A stretch of 36,893 nt of DNA from Elusimicrobiaceae bacterium (GCA_017646765.1 JAGCMD010000095.1:1-36893); one strand, 5' to 3'; counted from the first letter of the stretch, positions 1-9,053 are shown. The notes: generated from the letters alone by a model not told the origin. Translations and numbers: made by a program.

Positions 1-3
1 GTT

Positions 4-78
4 ACTTTTCTGTTTGCAGAAAAGTATAAAAAAGCCTTGACTTATTTTTTTTTTTGCTACGATATTTTCGTAGCAAAA
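4..78 (+). promoter_or_regulatory. Pilin promoter region with two perfect inverted repeats
   Basis: A -35 box TTGACT (37-42) and a -10-like GATATT (61-66) precede the pilin gene. The -10 lies inside a perfect 11-bp inverted repeat (52-62 with 68-78, loop TATTT). A second 9-bp inverted repeat (4-12 with 17-25) lies just upstream. The first could be an operator or a 5' hairpin of the message, the second the end of an upstream terminator, although no T-tract follows it. A good Shine-Dalgarno, AGGAG, sits at 86-90. Confidence 0.5.
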
Positions 79-97
79 TTACTCTAGGAGAACTAAA

Positions 98-637
98 ATG
101 AAGAATAATGGTTGTAAAAGAGCGTTTACGCTCATAGAACTACTTGTGGTAGTTTTAATCATAGGAATACTGGCCGCTATTGCCTTACCTCAATATCAAA
201 AAGCGGTAGAAAAAGCACGCGCTGCGGAAATGATAACGTTTGTAGGCAACGCCAAGAAAGCAGTAGAAATGTATTTATTGGAAAACGGAGGTTTCCCAAA
301 TAACGAAATTCGTTTGCTTAAAGAAGATATATTAAGTATAGATCTGACGAGTGGATTAACTTGTCCGGCTGATGAAGGGCCGAGGTGTCATAACAAATTT
401 TTTGTTTATGCTATCAAATGCAGCAGTGGTTTTTGTGGGGTTGGCGTTGTTCGTTCAGATAATGGAAGTATGGAGACAGGAGTTCATTCAATGATGGAAA
501 TGAAGACTACTGATGGTAAAACTTGGGAAAATGAGACCGCCGTATATTTGGCCGGAGATAAGGCCGGGCAAGCAAGTTGTGAGGCGTTCGTGCAAGCATT
601 TGGCGGTACATGCCAAGGGGTTACTCCTGAGCCATAA
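98..637 (+). CDS. Type IV pilin-like protein with N-terminal prepilin signal
   Basis: This 179-residue protein starts with a short basic leader, then AFTLIELLVVVLIIGILAAI, the class III prepilin signal (cleavage expected between A9 and F10, Glu at mature position 5). The hydrophobic helix doubles as membrane anchor and assembly spine. The C-terminal part has several cysteines that may form the disulfide-bonded D-region typical of major and minor pilins. It would be processed by a prepilin peptidase and assembled into a type IV pilus or type II secretion pseudopilus; neither machine is encoded here, so the gene stands alone. It has its own promoter and ends at a strong terminator. Family assignment is secure; whether it is a major pilin, minor pilin or pseudopilin cannot be told. 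Confidence 0.9.
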   Translation: MKNNGCKRAFTLIELLVVVLIIGILAAIALPQYQKAVEKARAAEMITFVGNAKKAVEMYLLENGGFPNNEIRLLKEDILSIDLTSGLTCPADEGPRCHNKFFVYAIKCSSGFCGVGVVRSDNGSMETGVHSMMEMKTTDGKTWENETAVYLAGDKAGQASCEAFVQAFGGTCQGVTPEP

Positions 638-662
638 GGTTATCTTAAAACAATAAAAACAA

Positions 663-685
663 CCCCCCGGGTTTTAACCCGGGGG
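663..685. terminator. Bidirectional terminator between pilin and RluA-type gene
   Basis: A GC-rich perfect stem (CCCCCGGGTT with AACCCGGGGG, loop TT) lies between the converging pilin gene and the pseudouridine synthase gene. A-rich sequence on the left and T-rich sequence on the right would serve both strands. Confidence 0.75.
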
Positions 686-689
686 ATAT

Positions 690-1592
690 TTATTTAGTCA
701 CTCTGTTCCAGGCTTCCAAAAAATCGGGCGGAACCGGGGCTTCAAATTTTAATTTCTTGCCGGTTAGCGGGTGGGCAAATTCAATGCGCCTGGCGTGGAG
801 CATCAGTCGGTCAGCCGTAGCCCCTTCGTAAAGCCAATCCCCTAGCACTGGATAACCTAGCCAATTTAAATGTACGCGTAACTGGTTGGTGCTGCCCGTG
901 CGCGGATAGAGTTCAATATAGGTAAATCCGTTTTTGCGCTCCAAAACTTTATAGTCGGTTACGGCTTCGCGCCCGACGTCGGAAGCTTTTATTTTGCCTC
1001 CCGCAACGCGTCCTATCGGCACATCAATAGTGCCCGCATCATCCGGTACGAGTCCGCACGCAATCGCGTGATAGGTTTTGTGTACTTGGCGCCCGGCAAA
1101 CGCGGCTATCATTTCCGCTTGAAATTCCTGCGTTTTGGCTACAATCATTACGCCGCTTGTTTCGCGGTCTAACCGGTGCACGAGCCCGGCGCGCGGCATT
1201 TGTTTGTCAAAGTCTTTGGGCGGATTAGCCAAGATGACCGATACCAACGTTTCTTCCGACGAGAAAACCGTTTCCGGGTGTTCTTCCCATACCGGGCTTT
1301 GCGGGTGCACGAGCATCCCGGCGGGTTTTATTAAGGCAAAGAAATCTTTTCCGTCATAAATAATTAAATCTTTTAGTTTTGTTTGGCTGTGTGCTTGCGG
1401 CAAAACAATTTCCACGGTTTCACCTTCGGTGAGCGGCCAAGACGGCTTTACTTTTTTACCGTTGACGGTTACGTGGCCGTCTTTGATAAGTTTTTGTACC
1501 AAAGAGCGCGAAAGGTTTTCCAGCTCGTCGGCTACAAAAACGTCCAAGCGTTTAGAATAACCTTCAAAAATTACCGTTTTTTTATCAGCCAT
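690..1592 (-). CDS. RluA/RluD-family 23S rRNA pseudouridine synthase
   Basis: The 300-residue protein has an N-terminal S4 RNA-binding domain (about residues 14-65) followed by the RluA-type catalytic domain. The catalytic motif HRLDRETSG is at 139-147, with the expected nucleophilic Asp at 142. A C-terminal RTGSTNQLRVHL block (RTGRxHQIRxH in the family; here the usual His is Asn) supports the fold. RluA-type enzymes isomerise specific uridines in 23S rRNA or tRNA; architecture and length suit RluD (23S U1911/1915/1917), but the target is inference. Its start overlaps the end of lgt by 8 bp, so it is probably the last gene of the minus-strand operon beginning at 6072. Confidence 0.9.
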   Translation of the reverse strand: MADKKTVIFEGYSKRLDVFVADELENLSRSLVQKLIKDGHVTVNGKKVKPSWPLTEGETVEIVLPQAHSQTKLKDLIIYDGKDFFALIKPAGMLVHPQSPVWEEHPETVFSSEETLVSVILANPPKDFDKQMPRAGLVHRLDRETSGVMIVAKTQEFQAEMIAAFAGRQVHKTYHAIACGLVPDDAGTIDVPIGRVAGGKIKASDVGREAVTDYKVLERKNGFTYIELYPRTGSTNQLRVHLNWLGYPVLGDWLYEGATADRLMLHARRIEFAHPLTGKKLKFEAPVPPDFLEAWNRVTK

Positions 1593-2373
1593 TTTTTTGT
1601 CCTTTACGTGTTAAATTCCACCAGGTAATTCCGGCGCCCAAGGCAAGCAGTAAAGTAATCAGCTGGGCGGGGGAAAGCCCAAATATATACGCACCGCGAA
1701 AATCGCCGCGGAAAAATTCCAACACAAAACGTAACGTGCCGTAGTACGCTACATACGCCAGTAACACGGTACCGTTTTTATGCGGGCGGTTATACAGTTT
1801 ATGAAGTAAAAAGAAAATAACCAAGTTGCCCAGTGCTTCGTACAACTGTACCGGGTGGACCGGCACACCGATTAAATCGGGCGAGACCATGGCGTGCGCG
1901 TCGGTAAACGTAACCCCCCACGGCATAGTAGTCGGTTTCCCGTGACAGCAACCTGCCAAAAAACATCCCACCCGTCCGAAAGCGTGCCCGAGCGGAAGCC
2001 CTACAATCATAAAATCGGCAATCGTAAGTAGCGGCAAACGTTTCTTTTTTATATAGATGATTAGCGCCGTTACGGCGGCAATCATCCCGCCGTAAAACAC
2101 AAATCCGTAGCGGAAATTTTGCACAAAATAAAGTATTTTTTCCCCGACCGAACCGGTTAACTGCGGCCAAGTAACCAGAATAAATAACAATTTTCCGCCT
2201 AACAAAGCCCCCATAAAAGCAATAAAGATTAAGTTCCAAAACGTGTCTTTATCTAAATTAACTTTTTTAAGCCGGGGCAGTAAATAAAGAGACCCGGCAA
2301 TATATCCCAGTGCCGTCATTACGCCGTAACTGGCCAGTTCAAACGAGCCGATTTTAAGTAGTACCGGATGCAT
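1585..2373 (-). CDS. lgt: Prolipoprotein diacylglyceryl transferase
   Basis: This 262-residue polytopic inner-membrane protein matches Lgt, which moves diacylglycerol from phosphatidylglycerol to the lipobox cysteine of prolipoproteins. Several membrane segments are evident. The family signature appears as GRVGCFLAGCCHGKPT around 133-148, the cysteine-rich variant seen in many non-proteobacterial Lgts, and HPVQLYEA appears near residue 192. It begins in a TAATG junction with the preceding gene (its ATG shares one base with that stop), so the two are translationally coupled. The gene fits a genome that makes lipoproteins: the LEA-type lipoprotein at 18390 carries a lipobox. Confidence 0.93.
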   Translation of the reverse strand: MHPVLLKIGSFELASYGVMTALGYIAGSLYLLPRLKKVNLDKDTFWNLIFIAFMGALLGGKLLFILVTWPQLTGSVGEKILYFVQNFRYGFVFYGGMIAAVTALIIYIKKKRLPLLTIADFMIVGLPLGHAFGRVGCFLAGCCHGKPTTMPWGVTFTDAHAMVSPDLIGVPVHPVQLYEALGNLVIFFLLHKLYNRPHKNGTVLLAYVAYYGTLRFVLEFFRGDFRGAYIFGLSPAQLITLLLALGAGITWWNLTRKGQKNG

Positions 2374-2981
2374 TATACATTCTCCTCTTCACGAAGTGCG
2401 TTACGCATAAAAGGGTTTTTGATGCGTTCGTAGCCAATCGTAGAACTGCATTTCCCGCCGTAGCTATGTCCGGCAAAAATTTGAGTGTCTTCGGGCAAGT
2501 GCGCCAGTTTGACTAAACTTGCGCGCATGGCCCGCGGGTTAGAGGTGGGTAAATCTACCCGCCCGCACGCGCCGGGGAAAAGCGTGTCTCCGGTAAAAAG
2601 TGCCGAGCCGATTTGCAGACACACGCCGCCGGCGGTATGCCCCGGCGTAGGAATAATATGTACGTCAAACGACGCAATTTTAAAAGTTTGCTCGCCCGTA
2701 TATGTGTGCAAAAATTGCGGATTAATGCCGGATAGTTCCGCGTCGCTTGCTTCTATATATCCCTTCAAGCCGGTTTTTTCTAATAAGTTTTGTGCAAATT
2801 TGACGTGGTCAAAATGTCCGTGTGTAAAAAGCACTCCGCGCAAGGTTAATTTTTTTTCGGTCAGTATATGTTCCAGAAAATTCATATCCCAAGCCGGGTC
2901 AATGAGCAAGGCGTCTGTTCCTTGTGTAACCAGGTAGGTGCAATTATCCATGGGGCCCAAATTGATAACATTAATTTCCAT
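2373..2981 (-). CDS. Metallo-beta-lactamase-fold hydrolase (glyoxalase II-like)
   Basis: The 202-residue protein is a single metallo-beta-lactamase domain. The metal-binding HxHxDH motif appears as THGHFDH at 53-59; further ligands are in PTPGHTAGG and FTGDTLF, and a distal histidine lies in FAGHSYGG. Length and motif spacing resemble the short YcbL/GloB-like hydrolases that split thioesters such as S-lactoylglutathione, but these families cannot be assigned a substrate by sequence alone. It sits two bases after the FtsB-like gene and is fused to lgt by a TAATG junction, so it is expressed as part of the same operon. Confidence 0.85.
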   Translation of the reverse strand: MEINVINLGPMDNCTYLVTQGTDALLIDPAWDMNFLEHILTEKKLTLRGVLFTHGHFDHVKFAQNLLEKTGLKGYIEASDAELSGINPQFLHTYTGEQTFKIASFDVHIIPTPGHTAGGVCLQIGSALFTGDTLFPGACGRVDLPTSNPRAMRASLVKLAHLPEDTQIFAGHSYGGKCSSTIGYERIKNPFMRNALREEENV

Positions 2982-2983
2982 AA

Positions 2984-3280
2984 TTATTTCACCCGAAAGC
3001 GGAATTCTATTTCGTTCGGTTTAGCTAAATCATATTCGGTACGGGCAATTTTTTCCAGCAAAACCGGGTCTTGCTTTTTCAAGAGTTCAAGCGTGTGTTG
3101 CAGGTCAATATATTCTTGTTCCAACGCGACTTTGTGGTGCATAAGCCGCTTTTTTTCCAGTTTGTTGTGTACTAAATTAAGTAAGCTGCCGCCTATCCAC
3201 AATCCACCCACTGCCAGCAGGGCTATCCCTGCCAGCAGCGGTCTTCTGTTTTTAACAAGCGCGTTTATAAACTCTTTCAT
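2984..3280 (-). CDS. FtsB/DivIC-like septum formation initiator
   Basis: The 98-residue protein has a short basic N-terminus, one transmembrane helix (about 14-36) and a following heptad-like coiled coil (about 37-70), the single-pass layout of FtsB/DivIC (septum formation initiator family). Such proteins bridge FtsL and FtsQ in the divisome. Its ATG overlaps the stop of enolase (ATGA), and an eno-ftsB order is a well-known gene pairing in many bacteria, which strengthens the call. Confidence 0.8.
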   Translation of the reverse strand: MKEFINALVKNRRPLLAGIALLAVGGLWIGGSLLNLVHNKLEKKRLMHHKVALEQEYIDLQHTLELLKKQDPVLLEKIARTEYDLAKPNEIEFRFRVK

Positions 3281-4554
3281 GGTTTTTTAAATGCCCGGTC
3301 CTTGGCATAAACGGCCCGGGGTCCTAATTCCTTTTCAATTTGTAATAGCCGGTTATATTTAGCCGTCCGTTCAGCCCGTGCCGGAGCGCCGGTTTTAATA
3401 GCTCCGGCATTAGTGGCTACGGCCAAATCGGCGATAAACGTGTCTTCCGTTTCGCCCGAACGGTGTGACACGATACACGTGTACCCGTTCTCTCGGGCTA
3501 AATTCATTACTTGCACCGTTTCCGATATCGTGCCGATTTGATTGGGCTTAATCAAAATCGCATTAGCCGCTTTTAACGCGATACCGTGTTTTAAACGTTG
3601 CAAGTTGGTAACAAATAAATCGTCGCCGACTAAAGTTACCTTTCTGCCCAGCTTGGCGGTTAGCGCCTGCCAATTCTCCCAATCGTCTTCTTGCAACGGG
3701 TCCTCCAGCGAGGCAAGCGGATAACGCGCGCACCAAGCGGCATATAAATCGGACAGTTCTTGGGCGCTTAGCGTTTGCCCCTCTATATGATATTTACCGT
3801 TTTGGTAAAATTCGCTGGCGGCTGCATCTAACGCAAGGGCCATGTGCGGATAACCGGCCTTATCGGCGGCCAGTAAAATGGTTTGCAACACGTCCTCGTG
3901 TTTGGCTATTTTGGGAGCAAAGCCGCCTTCATCTCCGACGGCCGTTACCTGTCCCTGCCGGCCCAGTATGGTTCGCAATGTATGGTACGTTTCACCGGCA
4001 CTTTGCAAGGCCCGGGCAAACGTATCTGCGTGCGTGGGCAAAATCATAAATTCTTGTACGTCTAAGCCGGAGTCCGCGTGTTTGCCGCCGTTAATAATGT
4101 TGAGCATCGGCGTTGGCAATACATATTCCCGGTGCGGCAGACCATACACCCGGCGCAGATGTTCATAAAGCGGTATTTTGGCTTGATGGCATCCGGCACG
4201 TAAGACGGCCATGGAAACCGCTAACGTAGCATTCGCCCCTAAATTTGCCTTGTTTTCCGTTCCGTCCAAGGCAATCATACTCTCGTCTACTAAACGAATA
4301 TCAAAAGGATCCAACCCTGCCAACTGCTGTGATAAACGGTGTACGTTTTCAACCGCCTGTAGCACCCCTTTGCCGTTAAAACGCCGGGTATCTTTATCGC
4401 GCAGTTCCAATGCTTCGTGCGAGCCGGTGGATGCCCCGCTGGGCACGGCCGCCGAACCGGTTGTTCCGTCGTCTAGCAGCACATCTGTTGCCACGGTCGG
4501 GTATCCGCGGGAATCTAGAATTTCCCGCGCTTGAATTTTTTTTATGCGAACCAT
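3277..4554 (-). CDS. eno: Enolase
   Basis: The 425-residue protein is full length for phosphopyruvate hydratase, converting 2-phosphoglycerate to phosphoenolpyruvate in glycolysis. Visible hallmarks are the N-terminal AREILDSRGYPTVATDV, the SGASTGSHEALELRD loop, metal ligands in LEDPLQEDDWE and GDDLFVTN, the catalytic-lysine region LIKPNQIGT, and SHRSGETEDTFIADLAVA. A GGGGGT ribosome-binding site precedes the ATG. It follows the phosphoglucomutase-like gene by 33 bp, which contain a small GCCGCA/TGCGGC hairpin. Confidence 0.97.
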   Translation of the reverse strand: MVRIKKIQAREILDSRGYPTVATDVLLDDGTTGSAAVPSGASTGSHEALELRDKDTRRFNGKGVLQAVENVHRLSQQLAGLDPFDIRLVDESMIALDGTENKANLGANATLAVSMAVLRAGCHQAKIPLYEHLRRVYGLPHREYVLPTPMLNIINGGKHADSGLDVQEFMILPTHADTFARALQSAGETYHTLRTILGRQGQVTAVGDEGGFAPKIAKHEDVLQTILLAADKAGYPHMALALDAAASEFYQNGKYHIEGQTLSAQELSDLYAAWCARYPLASLEDPLQEDDWENWQALTAKLGRKVTLVGDDLFVTNLQRLKHGIALKAANAILIKPNQIGTISETVQVMNLARENGYTCIVSHRSGETEDTFIADLAVATNAGAIKTGAPARAERTAKYNRLLQIEKELGPRAVYAKDRAFKKP

Positions 4555-4587
4555 ATACTTACCCCCTTTGGCCGCATAATTGCGGCA

Positions 4588-6072
4588 CTATATAATACTG
4601 TCTATTATCTTTTTGCCCTCTTTAATTAAAGCGGCCGGTACTTTTTCGTTTTGCGATTCGGCATACATACGGATGAGCCGTTCTGTACTGGACGGCCGTA
4701 TCGCCAGCCAACTGCCCCCTTTCAAGAGGAACTTAAACCCGTCCGTATTGTCAATACGCCACACAGAGGTTTTGTTGATAGAAAGCGGCGGGCGGATATC
4801 CAGCCGTTCCATAATACGGTTAATCTCCGTTTCGGTTTTGGGGATACTCACCTTTTGGTCAAAAAGGCGGTTGTATCTCTTATAGAAATCTTTGCGCAAC
4901 TGTTTTAAGGGTTTTCCCTCGGTGGCCATCATATCCACCGTCAGTAAACAGGCGAGTAAACCGTCTTTGTCCGGGATGTGATTGGCAATAGCCAGGCCGC
5001 CCGACTCTTCCATACCCATAACGTATTGGCCGGAAGTCATCAGATCGGTAATATATTTAAACCCGACAGGTGTTTCCCGCAACATAAGGCCGTTGGCCTT
5101 GGCGACTTGGTCCATCAGTGTAGAGGTAATGACACTGCGGCAGACGCGGCCTTTTAACTTTTTGTTGCGCACGAGATGGTCTAAAATCATAGGGGCGATT
5201 TCGTTGGGGGAAATCCACGTTCCGTCCGAATCAATCAACCCGAATTTATCGCAATCGGAGTTACAAGCAATACCCAGGTGCATTTTTTTAGCCAGCACGA
5301 GCTTTTTTAGTTCGGTTAAGCTGACCGGCCCGGCATTGGGGACCGTTCCGCCAAAAAGCGCGTCGTCTTCTTCATGGATACCCTCCACCGTTAGACCGCA
5401 TTTTTCCAAAAAAGGACGGAAGTAATTTTTAGCCGAACCAAACAGCGGGTCTACCGCAATTTTAAGTTTAGATTTTTTCAGCGCCCGCACGTTAATCAGT
5501 TTTTCTAAATGCGCCAAGTAATTTTTGCGTGCATCTTTGGTGACGATTACGGCGGCATTTAACGAGCCAAACTCGGTGGAAGATGCTTTCAAAATTTGGG
5601 CGTTGGGGGCCGGGATGCGTTTTTCAATATCTTCCGTAATTTCGTTGTTGGCAATACCGCCATAATATGAAATCCATTTGAGTCCGTTCATATAATAAGG
5701 AGATTCACTGCCGGTAATAACAATAGCACCGACGGCGCACTCGCTCAGCACGGCCCATTCGGCTACCGGGGTAGGCAGCGGAGAGTCAGCCAGGTGGACG
5801 GTAATGCCGTTTTGTGCCAACGCATTGGCCGCCACATAAGCCAGCTGTTTGGACAAAAAGCGTGTATCAAACCCGACGATAACGAGCGGGTGCTTAAATT
5901 TTTTGCCCCGGGTTTGGCAATGTTTACGGTAACCGGTTCCTTCAAATCCGTAAAAAGGATGTTCCAAAATATGCTCGGAAATCCCGTAAGATAAACGCTG
6001 TACCGACTGGGCGGTTAGTCCGCCCGCTGTGATGGCCCGAAAGCCGGCTGTGCTAAATTTAATATCTTCCAT
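4588..6072 (-). CDS. Phosphoglucomutase/phosphomannomutase (alpha-D-phosphohexomutase)
   Basis: The 494-residue protein has the four-domain phosphohexomutase layout. The phosphoserine loop is ITGSESPYYMNGLK (the TASHNP consensus varies but the serine is kept), the metal loop is NSDCDKFGLID (DGDADR in most members), the sugar-binding loop is GMEESGG, and the phosphate-binding loop is RPSSTERLIRMY near the C-terminus. It interconverts hexose-1- and hexose-6-phosphates and would feed nucleotide-sugar synthesis. It is the first gene of the operon, 125 bp from the divergent gene at 6198. Which hexose it prefers cannot be read from sequence. Confidence 0.88.
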   Translation of the reverse strand: MEDIKFSTAGFRAITAGGLTAQSVQRLSYGISEHILEHPFYGFEGTGYRKHCQTRGKKFKHPLVIVGFDTRFLSKQLAYVAANALAQNGITVHLADSPLPTPVAEWAVLSECAVGAIVITGSESPYYMNGLKWISYYGGIANNEITEDIEKRIPAPNAQILKASSTEFGSLNAAVIVTKDARKNYLAHLEKLINVRALKKSKLKIAVDPLFGSAKNYFRPFLEKCGLTVEGIHEEDDALFGGTVPNAGPVSLTELKKLVLAKKMHLGIACNSDCDKFGLIDSDGTWISPNEIAPMILDHLVRNKKLKGRVCRSVITSTLMDQVAKANGLMLRETPVGFKYITDLMTSGQYVMGMEESGGLAIANHIPDKDGLLACLLTVDMMATEGKPLKQLRKDFYKRYNRLFDQKVSIPKTETEINRIMERLDIRPPLSINKTSVWRIDNTDGFKFLLKGGSWLAIRPSSTERLIRMYAESQNEKVPAALIKEGKKIIDSII

Positions 6073-6197
6073 AGTGCAGGTATTATACTAAAAAAGACAC
6101 GTTTTTTCATATCCTCCTGTTTTTAACCGGACCGCGCGGTTTTTTTACAATTAGCCAAAAGGTCGTTTTTAGAGATATATTTTGCTATGATATAGCT

Positions 6198-7064
6198 ATG
6201 CTGGAGATCATGACTGCGGGCGTAGTAGTTCTTGTGGCGGTATGGGCGGTTTGGGCGCATACTCGCCCGGTGGTGTTTGCCCGTATCGCACGAGCCAATA
6301 AGGGCCTGTTTGAAAAATATAAAGAAACGGTTACCACGCCTTTTACGGCGGGGCGGTTAGATTTTTTTATGTTTCTTTTTCACCGGTTTCGTAATGTGTT
6401 TACGTACGAGGACAGATCCGCTTTTATTCGGCTGGCGGATGATTTCATTTATAAAGACGAAGACCCAAAAACCAAACCTTTACCCATTACTATTTTTGTG
6501 GCTGAAATTAAAAAAGGTGATTTTTTGCCGGTAAAAGTACTCCCCGCCAGATCCCTGTTTGCCTTTTCCAAGCAACCGGTTATCAAAACGAATATTCCGC
6601 AGTTGGATAGCCATTATCAGATTTTCGCGCCCTCGCCCGCTTCCGGCTCTATATTTACCCCGCTTATAACCGGGTTTTTGAAAACACATCCTTACGTTTA
6701 TTTGGAACTCAACGGGCATGCGCTTGTTTATCATGAACATGCGCTTATAGCGACTTCTCAAATAGAGGCATTTCGCTTTCGGGCCATGCAGCTGCTGCAG
6801 GAACTGGCGTCGCAAGCGGTAAACCAAGGACAGGCCACTTCTCCGGCGGCCAGCCCTTCCGGCCCGCTGCAACAGCAACCGGTTGCGTTAGGGGAGGGGG
6901 CCGCGGCAGCCCTGCTGCAAATAGCTTCCGGGCGCCTGGAAGCAGCCCGACGGAAAGATAATTTTTCTTTGAAGGCGTTATTGAGCGTATGGGTGATGCT
7001 GGTCATACTGGGCGGTTTTGGGTTTTTGTCGTGGTGGGTACTGCATCATTGGCTGCACTACTAA
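6198..7064 (+). CDS. Predicted membrane protein of unknown function, leaderless start
   Basis: I do not recognise a family. The 288-residue protein has an N-terminal membrane segment (about 5-23), a soluble middle (about 25-205), an Ala/Gln/Pro-rich linker (about 205-235) and a C-terminal transmembrane helix (about 262-285). Both ends are therefore membrane-anchored. The start is chosen at 6198 because a -10 box TATGAT (6186-6191) lies exactly six bases upstream and no Shine-Dalgarno is present. That would place transcription start at the ATG. It is followed ten bases later by wecB, so it may be involved in the same envelope polysaccharide pathway; that is context only. Confidence 0.7.
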   Translation: MLEIMTAGVVVLVAVWAVWAHTRPVVFARIARANKGLFEKYKETVTTPFTAGRLDFFMFLFHRFRNVFTYEDRSAFIRLADDFIYKDEDPKTKPLPITIFVAEIKKGDFLPVKVLPARSLFAFSKQPVIKTNIPQLDSHYQIFAPSPASGSIFTPLITGFLKTHPYVYLELNGHALVYHEHALIATSQIEAFRFRAMQLLQELASQAVNQGQATSPAASPSGPLQQQPVALGEGAAAALLQIASGRLEAARRKDNFSLKALLSVWVMLVILGGFGFLSWWVLHHWLHY

Positions 7065-7074
7065 CGGAAAATTT

Positions 7075-8226
7075 ATGAAGAAAATATTGTTTGTTTTTGG
7101 TACGCGGCCGGAAGCTATTAAAATGGCCCCGGTGATTGCCCGGTTTAAAAAAGATACAGCCCATTTTAAAACGTATGTTTGTGTGACGGCGCAACACCGG
7201 CAACAACTAGATAGCGTGCTGCGGCTTTTTGGTATTAAGCCGGACTTTGACCTTAACCTTATGCGCCGCAACCAACACTTGCCGGAAATTACTTGCCGTA
7301 TTTTGAAAGGGGTGTCGGCCCTCTTGCAAAAATTGCAGCCGGATTGGGTGCTTGTGCAAGGGGATACCACTACTACGTTTGCGGCGGCTTTGGCCGCTTT
7401 TTATCAGCATATCCCGGTGGGACATATTGAAGCCGGGCTACGTACCTACCGGGCGGATAGTCCGTATCCGGAAGAAATAAACCGCCAATTAACAAGCCGC
7501 TTGGCTGCGTTGCATTTTGCACCGACGAAATTAAATAAGGAAAATTTATTGAAAGAATCCGTGCCGGCGGATACGGTTTTTGTGACGGGAAATACGGTAA
7601 TGGACGCGTTGCAACTGATTGTTAAAAAAATCTCCCCGGCGCAAGAGAAAAAAATAGCTCGGCAATTACGCCTAGCGCAGTACGATATTTCCCGGTTGAC
7701 TCCAACAAGGAAACTGATACTCATTACTTGCCACCGGCGCGAAAATTTTGGTCCGGGTATAGAACAAGTGGCCCGGGCAGCTATTCAGTTAAGTAAGGCC
7801 TATACGCAAGTGGATTTTGTCTGGCCGGTACATTTTAATCCGAACGTCAGAAAAGCCATTAAAAATATCAAGGGGGTCTCCAAAATTCCCAATTTGTTTT
7901 TGATTGAACCGTTAGACTATTTACTTTTTGTGTATTTAATGAAAAAGGCTTTCCTTATTTTGACCGATAGCGGCGGTGTGCAGGAGGAAGCTCCGGCTTT
8001 AGGTACGCCGGTGCTGGTGATGCGGGAAGTAACGGAACGAACGGAAGCGTTGTCGGCCGGGTGTGTAAAACTGATAGGAACAGATTTTCAAACGATTGTG
8101 CGGGAAACCGGAAAACTGCTTGCGCAACCGAAGTTGTATGCAAAAATGAAAAAAGCCGTTTGCCCCTACGGGGACGGAAAAGCCGGCCGGCGGATTTTGG
8201 AAGTACTGAAAAAGGGGGGAAAATGA
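7075..8226 (+). CDS. wecB: UDP-N-acetylglucosamine 2-epimerase (non-hydrolysing)
   Basis: From the ATG at 7075 the protein is 383 residues, the usual WecB/MnaA length; an upstream in-frame ATG at 7018 lies inside the previous gene and is rejected. Family hallmarks are the FGTRPEAIKMAPVI start, VQGDTTTTFAAALAAFY, HIEAGLRTYRADSPYPEEIN, the CHRRENFG catalytic block and TDSGGVQEEAPALGTPVLVMR. It converts UDP-GlcNAc to UDP-ManNAc for surface glycans. The last bases overlap the start of the glycosyltransferase gene (ATGA), so the two are coupled. Confidence 0.95.
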   Translation: MKKILFVFGTRPEAIKMAPVIARFKKDTAHFKTYVCVTAQHRQQLDSVLRLFGIKPDFDLNLMRRNQHLPEITCRILKGVSALLQKLQPDWVLVQGDTTTTFAAALAAFYQHIPVGHIEAGLRTYRADSPYPEEINRQLTSRLAALHFAPTKLNKENLLKESVPADTVFVTGNTVMDALQLIVKKISPAQEKKIARQLRLAQYDISRLTPTRKLILITCHRRENFGPGIEQVARAAIQLSKAYTQVDFVWPVHFNPNVRKAIKNIKGVSKIPNLFLIEPLDYLLFVYLMKKAFLILTDSGGVQEEAPALGTPVLVMREVTERTEALSAGCVKLIGTDFQTIVRETGKLLAQPKLYAKMKKAVCPYGDGKAGRRILEVLKKGGK

Positions 8227-8975
8227 TACCCAAAGTCATCCATTATTGTTGGTTTGGCGGAAAGCCGCTCCCGCAGAAACTCAAAAAATATATGCAAAGT
8301 TGGCGTCTGTATTGCCCCGGCTATAAAATCTGCCGCTGGGATGAAACTAATTTTGATGTAACGGCTTACCCATACACGCAGCAAGCCTATCAAGCTAAAA
8401 AATTTGCTTTTGTTTCCGATGTGGCCCGGTTGTGGGTGCTGGTGAAAGAGGGGGGAATTTATTTGGATACGGATGTGGAAGTTATAAAACCCCTAGACGC
8501 TATTTTGTCCTACCGTGCGGTCTCCGGTTTTGAGGACGGGAAAAAAGTTCCCACCGGGTTGATGGCGTGTGAAAAAGGGTTCGCTTTATTTGAAGAATTT
8601 TTGCGTGCGTATGAAAACAAGCCCTTTTTACGGGACGACCATACCTATGACCTTACTACCAACGTGGACCGCATTACCCACGCGTGCCAAAAAAAGGGCC
8701 TGCTACAAAACAATACCAAGCAAACGATTGAAGAGTTTACGTTACTTCCCCAAGAGTATTTCTGTCCGAAAGATTACGAAACGGGCCTTGTGCATATTAC
8801 CCCCAACACGTTTACGATACATCATTTTTGGGGGAGTTGGCTGAACGTGCCCCTGCGTGTTAAAGTATACCGGTTTTTATATGCGGTGTTAGGTGAAAAA
8901 ACGACGCGTACTATTCAACAACAATGGCAGCGGATCAAAAAAACGTTATTTTGGGGCCGCCGGGTGAATAAATAA
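8223..8975 (+). CDS. Glycosyltransferase, family 32-like (DXD sugar-binding)
   Basis: From the ATG at 8223 (overlapping the wecB stop) the protein is 250 residues. The N-terminus IPKVIHYCWFGGKPLP and the metal/nucleotide-sugar motif GGIYLDTDVEV (DXD) are typical of the Gly_transf_sug/GT32 group, which includes capsule and O-antigen transferases and OCH1-like mannosyltransferases. A late HHFWGSW motif is also shared by these enzymes. It probably adds one sugar to a surface polysaccharide in concert with WecB. Donor and acceptor are unknown. Confidence 0.88.
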   Translation: MIPKVIHYCWFGGKPLPQKLKKYMQSWRLYCPGYKICRWDETNFDVTAYPYTQQAYQAKKFAFVSDVARLWVLVKEGGIYLDTDVEVIKPLDAILSYRAVSGFEDGKKVPTGLMACEKGFALFEEFLRAYENKPFLRDDHTYDLTTNVDRITHACQKKGLLQNNTKQTIEEFTLLPQEYFCPKDYETGLVHITPNTFTIHHFWGSWLNVPLRVKVYRFLYAVLGEKTTRTIQQQWQRIKKTLFWGRRVNK

Positions 8976-9024
8976 AGTTCCTTTTTGGTTGTTTTTCTGT
9001 CCGGAAAAATTCCCTTGACTCCCC

Positions 9025-9053
9025 TTGATTTTTTCCCAAAAATCACTTATACT
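9025..9053 (+). promoter_or_regulatory. Sigma70-type promoter of a small RNA gene
   Basis: TTGATT (9025-9030), a 17-base spacer and TATACT (9048-9053) form a near-consensus promoter. No open reading frame follows; a compact hairpin RNA and a T-tract do, so it drives a non-coding RNA. Confidence 0.7.

Noticed and set aside
7018-7074. Upstream in-frame ATG for wecB
   Set aside because: It lies inside the preceding gene and the homologous start is KKILFVFGTRPE at 7075.
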